A DNA stretch of 64,000 bases from Arthrobacter sp. FB24. Its GTDB lineage: Bacteria; Actinomycetota; Actinomycetes; Actinomycetales; Micrococcaceae. The stretch lies in the NCBI RefSeq assembly GCF_000196235.1, contig NC_008539.1:1-64000 (forward strand), in the 5' to 3' direction. This document shows, in pieces, positions 17,071 to 25,955 of this stretch. The notes under the pieces were generated by a model, which had not been told where the DNA came from, made no database searches, and saw only the letters and a list, made by a program, of their open reading frames with translations. Made by a program: the position numbers and the translations under genes. The stretch's first letter is position 1; each line of letters starts with the position of its first letter.

Positions 17071-17817
17071 ATGAGCCAGTCAACAGAGAGCACCACCGAA
17101 AGCAATCCGTTCACCAAACCCGGTTTCCTCATCGCTGCCGCGCTGGTGGTCGCGCTGATTGCAGCAGCCGTCGTCATCTTCCTGCTCCCCAAAGGACAGG
17201 GAAACGCCCAGCCGGGCCCTGCCCCGGCAGAGACCAGCAGCACATCCGCAGCCAGCTCCAGCGCCTCCGCTGGGGCTGGCAAGAGCGTCTGCGGCCTCCC
17301 TGCGAGTAAGGAAACTGCACTGGGAACCGCCCCCAAATCCAAGTGGGACCTGCTCGGAACCATGGCCGTCCCCAGCGATCCATCAACGGCCGGCCCCGGC
17401 ACTGTAGGAAAAGACGGTCTGAGGTCCTGCTTCGCTCAATCCCCCACAGGAGCGCTGTACGCAACGGTAAACATCTGGGCAGCGTCGTTTAACGGCTATG
17501 CAAAACAGGTTTACCTGGAACTTTCAGCTGATAGCCCCTCGCGGGACAAAGCAGTACAGGCCATAAAGGAAGGCAAGGACGTCAGCAGTGGGACCTCACC
17601 GAAGGTTCAGATCGCCGGCTTCATGATCCATTCGTACACTCCCGAAACAGCCGTTGTGGAGCTGGCTTTCGAGACCAAAGATGGCGGATACGGTGCTCTC
17701 TCGACGTCACTGCTCTGGGAGGACGGCGACTGGAAAATGGATATCCCTCCCGCTGGCGGAGGCGCAGTTCGCCAGGTCAGTGACCTGAGTTCATTTATCC
17801 CTTGGGCCGGCGTCTGA
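17071..17817 (+). CDS. Bitopic VirB8/TcpC-like transfer protein
   Basis: 248 aa. One membrane segment (about 20-42), a Ser/Ala/Pro linker, then an extracytoplasmic domain of about 170 residues of mixed strands ending in SLLWEDGDWKMDIPP. A motif of this ending (L..ew.dGDWkl) is typical of NTF2-like domains in actinobacterial conjugation and VirB8-type proteins. It probably scaffolds the channel outside the membrane. It lies one base before the VirB6-like gene, so the two are co-translated. Family name is inferred. Confidence 0.6.
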   Translation: MSQSTESTTESNPFTKPGFLIAAALVVALIAAAVVIFLLPKGQGNAQPGPAPAETSSTSAASSSASAGAGKSVCGLPASKETALGTAPKSKWDLLGTMAVPSDPSTAGPGTVGKDGLRSCFAQSPTGALYATVNIWAASFNGYAKQVYLELSADSPSRDKAVQAIKEGKDVSSGTSPKVQIAGFMIHSYTPETAVVELAFETKDGGYGALSTSLLWEDGDWKMDIPPAGGGAVRQVSDLSSFIPWAGV

Positions 17818-17818
17818 C

Positions 17819-18000
17819 ATGGCAGAAAAGGAATGCGAAGTTTGGAACGTTGTCTGCATGGGCGAACAGCGTCTCGGCAATGTTGCGGCGGGGATCGCGG
17901 ACGACGCGATCAACAATCTTGCAAAAGCCGTCATGGAGGGCATGAGCCAGATGGTGACGACACTGTCTACCTTCTGGGTTTCGATGCCCACCGTGAACCT
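17819..18000 (+). pseudogene. 5' part of the interrupted VirB6/TrbL-like (SCO6881-type) gene
   Basis: Encodes the first 60 residues (MAEKECEVWNVVCMGEQRL...) of a polytopic transfer channel protein. The reading frame runs 7 codons into the transposon and stops at 18022. Joining base 18000 to 44718, with one copy of the 5-bp target duplication removed, restores one frame through the remaining 1120 nt. The result is about 433 aa, the size of SCO6881-type proteins. The gene is therefore cleanly disrupted rather than decayed. Confidence 0.9.
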
Positions 18001-18038
18001 GGGGTGGCTTGTGAAAAAGTGAAATATCCGACGTTAAG
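18001..18038 (+). repeat. Left terminal inverted repeat of the transposon
   Basis: 38 bp starting GGGGTGGCTTGTGAAAAAGT and ending ACGTTAAG. It matches the right end in inverted orientation except at four positions (7, 9, 34, 37). The tnpA stop codon lies inside it. The target duplication AACCT precedes it at 17996-18000. Confidence 0.95.
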
Positions 18039-21000
18039 GTTTTGCCGGGCGGCGTAGTGGCCTGTATTTGCCGGGTTTGATCTGGTTGGCGCGGGGCCAG
18101 GTGTAGTCGCCGGTGAGGTTGATGTGTTCCCAGCCCAGGGGTGAGAGGAACCGCAGCAGGTCAGGGTCCGTGGCGTTCCCGTCCTTATTGAGGGTGGTGA
18201 TGGTGCGGTCGAGGTAGACGGTGTTCCAGAGAATAATGGCCGCGGTGAGAAGGTTCAGTCCGCTGGCGCGGTAGCGTTGCTGTTCGAAGGAGCGGTCGCG
18301 GATTTCGCCGAGGCGGTTGAAGAAGACGGCCCGGGCGAGGGTGTTCCGGGCCTCGCCCTTGTTCAGGCCGGCCGTGACTTTGCGGCGCAGGCCGGGGTTC
18401 TGGAGCCAGTCCAGCAGGAAGAGGGTCCGCTCCAGTCTGCCCAGCTCCCGCAGCGCGAGTGCGAGCCCGTTCTGGCGCGGGTAGGCGCCGAGTTTTCGCA
18501 TCATCAGGGACGCGGTCACGGTGCCGGTCTTGATGGACGCGGCGAGGCGGAGGATTTCATCCCAATGCAGGGCAATCATTTTCGTGTTGATGGTCCCGCC
18601 GATCAGCGGCGCCAACGTGGCAAGTCCCGGATCGGTGGTAGGTGTGTAGAGACGGGTGTCGCCGATGTTGCGGATCCGTGGGGCGAACCGGTACCCGAGC
18701 AGGTGCATAAGAGCGAAGAGGTGATCGGTGAATCCGGCCGTATCCGTGTAGTGCTCCTGGATCGCCAGGTCGGACTCGTGGTAGAGCAGCCCGTCCAGGA
18801 CGTAGGTCGCGTCGCGGTCGCCGACGTTGACGAGCTTGCTGTGGAAGGGCGAGTACTGGTCCGAGATGTGTGTGTAGATCAGCCGGCCGGGCTCGGCACC
18901 GTACTTGGGGTTCACATGCCCGGTGGATTCGGCTTTGCTGCTGGCACGGAACCGCTGCCCGTCCGATGAGGAGGTGGTCCCGTCGCCCCACTGTGCGGCG
19001 AAGGGGTGTCCGTGCTGGGTGTTCACCAGTTCCGCCAGAGCGGCGCTGTAGGTTTCGTCCCGGATGTAGGAGGCCTGGTGGCGGTCCAGCTGGGCGTAGC
19101 TGACGCCGGTGCATGACTCGGCCATCTTCGTCAGGCCCAGGTTGATTCCGTCCGCGAGGATGGCGGTGAGAAGAAGTTGCTTGTCTTTGGAGGGCTGGCC
19201 GGATTTCAGGCTGGTGAAATGGCGGGTGAACCCGGTCCAGCCATCAACTTCCATCAACAGATCGGTGATCCGGATCCGCGGAAACATTGCGCTTGCCTGA
19301 TCGATCAGTGGCTGCGCGTGTTTTGGCACGATTGTCTCCAGCGGGGTGATTTTCACGCCCTTGTCCGTGACCATCACCCCGGGCAGTTCATCGCGGGAGG
19401 CGAGGTCGTTGACATGGTGCAGCCGTTCGTTGAGCAGGGCCAGCCGGTTCTGGAGATAGCTTTCGCCGCCGTCGGTCGTGACCAGAGGCAGCTTCCCGGT
19501 GGTTTTCATAACCGTGTAGTCAGGACCGGCAAGAAGGTAGTCATCGAAGTCACGGAATTGACGGGATCCGGTGACCCACAAGTCTCCGGAACGAAGCGCA
19601 TTCTTTAGTTCCGCGAGGGCACAGAACTCGTAGAAGCCCCGGTCTATGCCGTTTTCCGTGAAGACCAGCGGCTTCCACCGGGGCCGGACGAACGAGGTGG
19701 GCGCATCGTCGGGGATTTTTCGGGCTCCGGCGGTGTTCAGGGTGCGGACGAGGTTGATTGCTGCCAGCAGGTCCTGTGCCGCCGGGGCCGCGTTGAGGTC
19801 AAGGACGGCAAGAAATGCCGGGGTGTAGCGGCGCAGGGTGGTGAAGTGGGCGCTGACGAGGGCGAGGGGGTCCTCGAGGGCCGGGCGGGTCAGTTCCTTG
19901 GCGTGGGCGATGCTTTCGGCCAGGGATTCCCAGCCGATGGCCGTTTCGATGGCGGCGAAGGGATCTTCGCCGTTTTCCTTGGCCTCAAAGAGGGCATCAC
20001 CGAGCCTGGAATGGATGCGCATCATGGCGGCGACGGTGGAGCGGGATGCCAGGGTGGCCTGGTTTTGCTTGTTCTGTGCGGTCCGGATGAGCCGGCCGAT
20101 GATCCGGTCGTGCAGATCGATGATTTCGTCGGTGACGGTGGCCATGCTTTCGGTGGCCATGGCGAAGAGGGTCGCGTACCGGCGTGCCGGTTCAAATCTG
20201 GCCAGATCCGCCGCGGTCATCGAGGCACCCTCCCGGGCAAGCTTCAGCAACCTGTTCCGATGAACCAGCCGTCCCGCAGCCCAGGGCAGCTCCAGCGCAC
20301 GCCAGGTGGTGAGCCGGTCGATGTGCTCATTCATCGCCCGCGCGTTGGGTCGCAGCGGCGCCTGCCGCAGCCAACCGATTTCCGTCAGAGAACTATCGCG
20401 GCGGCGGCGCAGCAGCCCGTCGAGGCGTTGCCGGTGACCCACGGTCAGCTGCTCACCCAAAGTGAGGTAAATCCGCCTATTGGCCCTGGTCAGCGCCTGC
20501 GCACAGGCCTTTTCAATGACCCCGATCCCGGGCAACGCGACCTTCCTTGCCTGCAGGAAATCCCTCGCGCTTTCGACCAGGACCAGGCCCTTGTCCGTGT
20601 GCGCAGCCACAACACCCACATGCTCCACGAGCCAGCGGTAGTCCGCGATGCCGAACGCTGACATGCCCAGATACCCGCGGATCTCCCGTCCATGCTCCTG
20701 CCGCGTTTCCTCACGTGTTCCATACTCGTCCCAGGCATCAATGGAAACGCCCAGGCTGGAGGCCAGCCAGGCAATGAGTTCCGGCGGCACGTCGGTGTCG
20801 TCGGCCAGCCCGATGCCCGGGTGGCGCAGCAGACACAGCTGGACCGCAAAGCCCAGCCTGTTCGCGTCCCCGCGGCGTTGCCGGATCAACGACATATCCG
20901 CATCACTGAGCGTGTAGTGGGCTGCAAGGTCCTCTGTTTCAGCGGGCATTGCCAGGATTTGGCCGCGCTCGGCAGCCGTGAGCAAAGAACGCAGAGCCAA
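18034..21000 (-). CDS. tnpA: Tn3-family transposase
   Basis: 988 aa, the standard length for Tn3-family DDE transposases. The N-terminus ([20 protein letters not shown]) and the C-terminus ([20 protein letters not shown], just before the stop) are typical of the family. It catalyses replicative transposition through the 38-bp ends. The TTG start at 21000 has AAAGGAG 7 nt upstream; an out-of-phase ATG at 21004 is ignored. Transcribed with tnpR upstream, probably from the res region. It appears intact, so the element may be active. Confidence 0.95.
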   Translation of the reverse strand: MALRSLLTAAERGQILAMPAETEDLAAHYTLSDADMSLIRQRRGDANRLGFAVQLCLLRHPGIGLADDTDVPPELIAWLASSLGVSIDAWDEYGTREETRQEHGREIRGYLGMSAFGIADYRWLVEHVGVVAAHTDKGLVLVESARDFLQARKVALPGIGVIEKACAQALTRANRRIYLTLGEQLTVGHRQRLDGLLRRRRDSSLTEIGWLRQAPLRPNARAMNEHIDRLTTWRALELPWAAGRLVHRNRLLKLAREGASMTAADLARFEPARRYATLFAMATESMATVTDEIIDLHDRIIGRLIRTAQNKQNQATLASRSTVAAMMRIHSRLGDALFEAKENGEDPFAAIETAIGWESLAESIAHAKELTRPALEDPLALVSAHFTTLRRYTPAFLAVLDLNAAPAAQDLLAAINLVRTLNTAGARKIPDDAPTSFVRPRWKPLVFTENGIDRGFYEFCALAELKNALRSGDLWVTGSRQFRDFDDYLLAGPDYTVMKTTGKLPLVTTDGGESYLQNRLALLNERLHHVNDLASRDELPGVMVTDKGVKITPLETIVPKHAQPLIDQASAMFPRIRITDLLMEVDGWTGFTRHFTSLKSGQPSKDKQLLLTAILADGINLGLTKMAESCTGVSYAQLDRHQASYIRDETYSAALAELVNTQHGHPFAAQWGDGTTSSSDGQRFRASSKAESTGHVNPKYGAEPGRLIYTHISDQYSPFHSKLVNVGDRDATYVLDGLLYHESDLAIQEHYTDTAGFTDHLFALMHLLGYRFAPRIRNIGDTRLYTPTTDPGLATLAPLIGGTINTKMIALHWDEILRLAASIKTGTVTASLMMRKLGAYPRQNGLALALRELGRLERTLFLLDWLQNPGLRRKVTAGLNKGEARNTLARAVFFNRLGEIRDRSFEQQRYRASGLNLLTAAIILWNTVYLDRTITTLNKDGNATDPDLLRFLSPLGWEHINLTGDYTWPRANQIKPGKYRPLRRPAKP

Positions 21001-21075
21001 CTCATGTCTCCTTTGCCGCTACGTTGCCGCCCCACGGGGTCAGCATCTGTACCTGCAGCAGCGGACGGCCACCGC

Positions 21076-21648
21076 TCATGGCTTCGCCAAGTGCCGGTAG
21101 ATGGTGGGCCGGGTGACGCCGAATTCCTGGGCGATGTGCTCGACGGTGTGGGCCCGTTTCCCGTCGGCGTTTTTCTCCTCGTACATTTCCCGGGCAAGCC
21201 TGACCTGGCGGGGGCCGAGTTTTGGTTTCTGTCCGCCGGTCCTGCCCCGCGCACGTGCGGCGGCCAGCCCGTCCCGGGTTCGTTCGGACATGAGGGCGTG
21301 TTCGAACTCGGCGATCGATCCGAGGATCTGGAAGAACATCCGGCCGATGGCGGTGGATGTGTCGATGCCCTGGTCCAGGACGATCAGGTCCACACCGCGT
21401 TCCTGCAGCGTCTTGGACAGGTCGATGAGGTGCTCCAGGGACCGCCCGAGCCGGTCGAGTTTGGTGACGACGAGCTGGTCGCCTTCCCTGTTTGCGGAGA
21501 GCAGGGCCTTGTCGAGTTCGGGTCTGCGGGAGAGCTTTCCGGAGGCTGTGTCGATGTAGACCTGATCGCAGCCGGCCGCTGTCAGGGCGTCGTGTTGGGC
21601 TTCGGGGTGCTGGTCACGGGTGGAGACCCGACCGTATCCGATTCGCAT
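21076..21648 (-). CDS. tnpR: Serine resolvase
   Basis: 190 aa from ATG 21648. The resolvase N-terminus MRIGYGRVSTRDQ contains the nucleophilic Ser10. LDRLGRSLEHLI and GRMFFQILGSIAEFEHALMSERT are family blocks. The C-terminal HTH ends HIAQEFGVTRPTIYRHLAKP. It resolves cointegrates at res during Tn3-type transposition. It lies 75 bp before tnpA, same strand. Confidence 0.95.
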   Translation of the reverse strand: MRIGYGRVSTRDQHPEAQHDALTAAGCDQVYIDTASGKLSRRPELDKALLSANREGDQLVVTKLDRLGRSLEHLIDLSKTLQERGVDLIVLDQGIDTSTAIGRMFFQILGSIAEFEHALMSERTRDGLAAARARGRTGGQKPKLGPRQVRLAREMYEEKNADGKRAHTVEHIAQEFGVTRPTIYRHLAKP

Positions 21649-22223
21649 GACCAAAACGTATCACTAACCCTGCTGTACGTTACACAGCCGCGTACACGGC
21701 AAGCGTTACAAAGCTGACCGCGTGGTTCCGCGGTTCCGAAAAACCGGTCCGAAGTGTCTTGTGAACGATCGTTACCGGACATGGTGGCGCCGGGCGGATA
21801 TGGACGAATTCACAAGCCGCCCGAGCTGTGACTGTTAACCGCAAATGGCCGCCTTTTTTCACAGCTGGGTTCGCGGTTTTCGCACAGATGGCCTCGAATG
21901 AGCTGCGGTGCGTGAGGCGGTCACCTCTGCCGGGTACACGTTTAGCGGCAACTAACTCTTCGACGCGGTACACAGCCTCTGCCAGGGAAAGCGGCCGTCC
22001 CCGCCGACGGCGAGGCCGCGCGCATCACTCAGGCCAGGCACAAGGGCCCGCGTAACCCGATACCTTACTCCTGACTCCGGTCAAGGACAGTCGTAGAGCA
22101 CCGGCACCGGATGGTGAAACTGAACCCCTCCCTGGCACGTTGAAACCTATGGTCGTGACCTGCGAGGAAACCCCCGGCCGGTACCCTTGGATTATCGAAC
22201 CGGCACGGAAGGAAGGAAACGTT
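21649..22223. other. Candidate res site and intergenic region
   Basis: About 575 bp with no supported gene. Next to the resolvase start is a dyad TGTACG-N11-CGTACA (21674-21696). TACAC-containing half-site-like sequences recur near 21935 and 21969. Resolvase res sites usually lie directly upstream of tnpR, so 21655-21985 is the likely recombination site and tnpR/tnpA promoter. The exact subsites I, II and III cannot be set by eye. Confidence 0.5.
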
Positions 22224-22703
22224 GTGACCGCAGTATCGCGCGGCCCCGTCACCGCTTTCCTCCTCCGTGCAGGATTTCTGACCGCGGCCCTGGCCATCAT
22301 CGCCGGAATCTTCGGCATGCACATCATGACCGATGCGCAGAACATGACCGCGGAGCATGGCATCTCCGTGACAGCTGCGGCCCCGGCCATGGCGCAGATG
22401 GAAGGCATGCCGACCGGTGCCAACGCCGGCCACGGGCCAGGGTTGTCACCGGCTGCGGCACCAGTGGTCGGTGCGGCTACCGGGTTGTCGTCTTCCTGTT
22501 CCGCTGCAGGGTCGTGCCCCGAGATGTCCGCCACGGGCAATGCCTGCGTGCTGTCACAGGGAAACACGCCTCAGACAGCTCCCATGCCGGGAACGGCACC
22601 GTCCGCGCTGCCGGATTTCGCTGGCGCGGCCGTCGTCGGCACCAACTATTCCTACTCACCGGGCAGCCCTTCCCCGGGCGAGCTCTGTATCAGCCGGACG
22701 TAA
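22224..22703 (+). CDS. DUF6153-like membrane-anchored protein
   Basis: 159 aa from GTG 22224 (GGAAGGAAAC upstream). One N-terminal membrane segment (FLLRAGFLTAALAIIAGIFGMHI) precedes a His/Met-containing, Gly/Ala/Pro-rich extracytoplasmic part (MAQMEGMPTGANAGHG). Four cysteines are visible (SSCSAAGSCPEMSATGNACV and a C-terminal Cys). Proteins of this layout (DUF6153) are seen in actinobacterial copper and metal clusters. Direct metal binding is a guess from the Met/His/Cys content and from the neighbouring DUF305 gene. Confidence 0.55.
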   Translation: MTAVSRGPVTAFLLRAGFLTAALAIIAGIFGMHIMTDAQNMTAEHGISVTAAAPAMAQMEGMPTGANAGHGPGLSPAAAPVVGAATGLSSSCSAAGSCPEMSATGNACVLSQGNTPQTAPMPGTAPSALPDFAGAAVVGTNYSYSPGSPSPGELCISRT

Positions 22704-22851
22704 GCCGGCACGCTTGCGCCGTGTCCTTCCCCGGCGCATAGTCCAGCCACCAGCACGCGTGAAACAGTCCGGTCTCCGGCCGGGCCGGCCACTGCGCGCA
22801 ATGTCCAAGGCGCCCTGAGCGCCGCTGATACTTTTGAGGACCCTGATTTTC

Positions 22852-23493
22852 ATGAAGAAGACCCTGACCCTTTCCGCTGCCGCCATCGCCGCAGCAATCG
22901 CCCTCGCCGGCTGCTCCGCCGGTTCGGGGACCGGCAGTCCGGAGGCAAGCACCACGTCCGGCATGAACCACGGCAGCTCCGGCACGGCTTCAAGCTCAGC
23001 CCCGGCAGCTTCGGCAGCAGCTTCGGCGGAGTTCAACGACGCGGACACCATGTTCGCGCAGATGATGATCCCGCACCACACCCAGGCCGTGGCCATGAGC
23101 GACATCATGCTCAAGAAAGAAGGCATTCCCGCCGCGGTGACAGACCTTGCCACCAAGATCAAAGCGGCCCAAGGCCCCGAGATCGAGAAAATGACCGGCT
23201 GGCTGGAAAGCTGGGGCCAGCCCACAATGATGCCCACGAACATGCCTTCGACCCACAGCATGTCCGGGATGATGGGCCAGGACGACATGGCCAAACTCGA
23301 GGCCGCGCAGGGCACCGAGGCCGCCAGGCTGTTCCTGACCCAGATGATCGCCCACCATGAGGGCGCCGTCATGATGGCCAAGACCGAAACCACCGACGGC
23401 AAGAACGCCGACGCCGTCCAGCTCAGCAAGGAGATCGTGAGCTCCCAGGAAGCCGAAATCCAGGAAATGAAAGACCTCCTGGCCACCCTGTAG
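22852..23493 (+). CDS. DUF305 metal-associated lipoprotein
   Basis: 213 aa. The signal MKKTLTLSAAAIAAAIALAGC ends in a lipobox Cys. The domain has the two family repeats MFAQMMIPHHTQAVAMSDIM and TQMIAHHEGAVMMAKTE, which place paired His and Met residues in a ferritin-like four-helix bundle. DUF305 proteins (for example CopM of cyanobacteria) bind copper outside the membrane. ATG 22852 is used. A 13-bp GC-rich hairpin follows the gene. Confidence 0.88.
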   Translation: MKKTLTLSAAAIAAAIALAGCSAGSGTGSPEASTTSGMNHGSSGTASSSAPAASAAASAEFNDADTMFAQMMIPHHTQAVAMSDIMLKKEGIPAAVTDLATKIKAAQGPEIEKMTGWLESWGQPTMMPTNMPSTHSMSGMMGQDDMAKLEAAQGTEAARLFLTQMIAHHEGAVMMAKTETTDGKNADAVQLSKEIVSSQEAEIQEMKDLLATL

Positions 23494-23506
23494 CCAGCCC
23501 ACATCC

Positions 23507-23537
23507 GGCACCGGCCCCCTTCCCGGGGGCCGGTGCC
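23507..23537 (+). terminator. GC-rich hairpin after the DUF305 gene
   Basis: 13-bp perfect stem GGCACCGGCCCCC / GGGGGCCGGTGCC with a 5-nt loop, 14 bp after the stop codon. No U-tract follows, but the stem is very stable and sits before the next start at 23576. Confidence 0.55.
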
Positions 23538-23575
23538 CTCCCACAGACATTCCCGTTGAGCCTTTGGAGTTCCCC

Positions 23576-24466
23576 GTGCCCCTGCACTCTTTGACCCGTC
23601 CCCGTCCAGCGGCTGCCCTCGCCGCAGCCGCCGCCCTCCTGCTGACCCTGACCGCCTGCACCCCCGGCTCCACCACCGATACGCCGGAGGCCGGCACCGC
23701 ACCGACCACTGCGGCCCCGGGCCTTCCCAGCTCCCACGTCCATGGACTCACCGTGAACGGCACAACCGGCCAGGTGCTGCTGGCCACCCACGACGGCCTC
23801 TTCGACGTCACCAAGTCCCCGGCCACCAAAATCGGTGACACCAACGACCTGATGGGCTTCACCACAGCCGGTGACAAGGGCCCGTTTTACGCCTCCGGCC
23901 ACCCTGGGCCCGGATCGGACCTGCCCAACCCGATGGGTTTGCTGAAGTCCACTGATGGCGGCAAAACCTGGGAACAGCTCTCCCGGCAGGGCGAATCCGA
24001 CTTCCACGCCATGACCACCACCAAATCCGGCATCATTGCCTCCGATGGGACGCTGCGCACCAGCCCCGACGGGAAGACCTGGAAAACCGTGTCAGCCGGG
24101 TTTACCCCGGCAGTCCTGGCCGGGCATCCCGGCAGTGACACCGTTCTGGCCACCACCCAGGAAGGAATCCAGCGCTCCACCGACGCCGGCACCACATGGA
24201 AGCCGCTGGAAGGCGGCCCCGTGATCCAGTTCGCCGCCTTCGCGAACCCGACCGAGGCCGTAGGTGCTGAACCCAACGGTACCGTGCACTACTCCGCTGA
24301 CACCGGACAGACCTGGACGAAGAAGGGCCGCATCGAGGCCCAGGTGCTGGCCATCGCCGCAGTCAAGGGCGACGACGGCAGTCCACGGATCTGGGCTGCC
24401 ACCCCGGACGGGATCGTTGCCTCCACGGACGGAGGAATGACGTTCCAGCCAGCCGGCGCCGAATAG
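23576..24466 (+). CDS. F510_1955-like BNR-repeat exported lipoprotein
   Basis: 296 aa from GTG 23576 (TTGGAG upstream). The lipoprotein signal ends LLLTLTACTPG. The mature protein has sortilin/BNR-type beta-propeller repeats with Asp-box features: STDGGKTWEQL, SPDGKTWKTV, STDAGTTWKPL, SADTGQTWTKK, STDGGMTFQP. The family name F510_1955 glycosylhydrolase is commonly given to such proteins next to DUF305 genes; hydrolase activity is unproven. The conserved pairing suggests an exported copper-handling function. Confidence 0.7.
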   Translation: MPLHSLTRPRPAAALAAAAALLLTLTACTPGSTTDTPEAGTAPTTAAPGLPSSHVHGLTVNGTTGQVLLATHDGLFDVTKSPATKIGDTNDLMGFTTAGDKGPFYASGHPGPGSDLPNPMGLLKSTDGGKTWEQLSRQGESDFHAMTTTKSGIIASDGTLRTSPDGKTWKTVSAGFTPAVLAGHPGSDTVLATTQEGIQRSTDAGTTWKPLEGGPVIQFAAFANPTEAVGAEPNGTVHYSADTGQTWTKKGRIEAQVLAIAAVKGDDGSPRIWAATPDGIVASTDGGMTFQPAGAE

Positions 24467-24581
24467 CCCCGTGATTCCGGGTTGTCCCTGACCTGTCGGG
24501 CGTACCGCCGGCGGGTCTAGGGTGAGGGGGACGGCCGGGAACGGCCCGGCCGCCCCCTCGCCCAGCGACAGGAGCCACCCC

Positions 24582-24989
24582 ATGAGCCACCACGTCAGCG
24601 CCATGCTCAACGCCCACCCCCAGGCAGACCCTGCCATGAGCCGGGACAGCCTGGCCGGATGTATTGCCGCCTGCTTCGAGTGCGCCCAGACATGCACGGC
24701 CTGCGCGGACGCGTGTCTGGGCGAGGACATGGTCGCCGAGCTCACCACCTGTATCCGGACAGATTTGGACTGCGCCGATGTCTGCGCGGCCACAGGGAAC
24801 CTCCTGTCCCGGCAGACCGGAGGGCAGAGTCCCATCACGCTTGCGGCGTTGGAGGCCTGCCGGGCAGCGTGCGCCGCCTGCGCCGAAGAGTGCCAAAAGC
24901 ACGCGGGGATGCACGAGCACTGCCGGATCTGTGCCGAAGCCTGCCGCCGCTGCGAAGCCGCGTGCGGTGTCCTGCTGGCCGCAGGCTAG
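24582..24989 (+). CDS. Cys-rich four-helix-bundle copper-storage-like protein (DUF326)
   Basis: 135 aa without signal peptide. I count 18 cysteines, mostly spaced CxxC or CxxxC along helices (CIAACFECAQTCTACADAC, later CRAACAACAEEC and CRICAEACRRC). This fits DUF326/Csp-type four-helix bundles whose Cys-lined core stores many Cu(I) ions; cytosolic Csp3 has about this many. It probably buffers copper in the cytosol while the DUF305 protein acts outside. ATG 24582 follows ACAGGAG. Confidence 0.85.
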   Translation: MSHHVSAMLNAHPQADPAMSRDSLAGCIAACFECAQTCTACADACLGEDMVAELTTCIRTDLDCADVCAATGNLLSRQTGGQSPITLAALEACRAACAACAEECQKHAGMHEHCRICAEACRRCEAACGVLLAAG

Positions 24990-25457
24990 GACCTTTCGGT
25001 AGCTGCGCGTTCTTAGGGCACGGGGGCCGGGGCCGGGCACAAGGCGTTCAGGACGACGACGTTAACCAGCCGGAGTACACCGTCAAGAACACGCCCGTGG
25101 TCTGCACCCCGTTCAATGAGCCCTACCAGGAAGCCTGGAGGTTGTGCCGGCGCGGCCGCACGGGTGCAGCCGTGACCTCGACGGCTGCGCAGACGAAAAA
25201 TTCGTGCGGACGACTTCTGAACTGACAGCGACGTTCCAGAACAAGTGCAGACGAGTGTGAAATTCCGTGCAGATGGCTCCTGAGAATGTCAATCTGATTC
25301 GGTCCCACTTTGAGCGGAAATCGCAGTTTGAGGGGGCCCACTGGGGGGGCGTGATGCGGCCGGGCCGCTTGCACTTTCGTCGCAATTCCAACACGAAAGT
25401 GACAGCCTGGTACTCGTTGTCTTTGAGTGCGGGTAGCCTCGGCGGGACGGTGACGGG
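24990..25457. other. Intergenic region with possible IS remnant
   Basis: 468 bp between converging genes and no intact gene. A stretch near 25055-25140 reads as a protein-like fragment (QPEYTVKNTPVVCTPFNEPY) without a start. The segment 25260-25345, with its TTTGAGCGG and GTTTGAGGG blocks, recalls the ends of IS21-family elements. Both are weak calls. This is likely a scar left by cassette assembly. Confidence 0.3.
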
Positions 25458-25850
25458 TCAGAGGTAGCGGCAGATCTCGTCTGGGGGGCAGGCCTCGGGT
25501 TGTTTGGGTTCGGCTGCCTGGGCGTAAAGCTGGGAGATCGTTTCCCTAAGGGCCAGGAGCTCAGTGGTCTGGGCATCAAGCTCTGTCAAGCGCTGCCCGA
25601 GCAATTCCCGGACGTGCGAGCACGGCGTCTGGCCTCGGTCGCGGATGTTCAGGATCTGCCTGATCTGGGCGAGGGTGAGCCCTGCGGCCTGGCCGCGGTG
25701 GATGAAACCGATCCGGCCCACGACGTCTTCTGAGTAATCGCGGTAGCCGGAGGCGGTGCGTTCGGCGGGAGGAAGCAGCCCTTCTGCTTCGTAGAACCGC
25801 AGGGTCTTGGTCGTGGTCCCGGTTGTTTCTGCGACCTGCCCGATCTTCAT
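25458..25850 (-). CDS. merR: MerR-family metal-responsive regulator
   Basis: 130 aa. MerR HTH at the N-terminus (MKIGQVAETTGTTTKTLRFYEAEGLLPPAERTASGYRDYS), a long dimerisation helix, and Cys77, Cys121 and Cys127 in positions roughly like the Hg/Pb/Zn sensors. It is divergent from merA across an operator-promoter dyad at 25886-25907. Mercury is the likely inducer given the neighbour, but the C121-x5-C127 ending differs from classical Tn501 MerR, so Pb or Cd sensing cannot be excluded. Confidence 0.82.
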   Translation of the reverse strand: MKIGQVAETTGTTTKTLRFYEAEGLLPPAERTASGYRDYSEDVVGRIGFIHRGQAAGLTLAQIRQILNIRDRGQTPCSHVRELLGQRLTELDAQTTELLALRETISQLYAQAAEPKQPEACPPDEICRYL

Positions 25851-25882
25851 CTTCGCCGCTCTCCCTCATGCAATGCATCGAC

Positions 25883-25913
25883 TTGACCTTCCACTGTACT
25901 GGAAGGTTGATGA
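25883..25913 (+). promoter_or_regulatory. MerR-type operator/promoter of merA
   Basis: Perfect dyad ACCTTCCA-CTGTAC-TGGAAGGT (25886-25907) directly after a -35 TTGACC (25883-25888). A 19-bp spacing to the weak -10 near 25908-25913 is the overlong spacer typical of promoters activated by DNA distortion through MerR proteins. Confidence 0.8.
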
Positions 25914-25955
25914 TGGTTCCAAAGGGCTTTTTGATGCATTGGGAAGGACAGCGGT

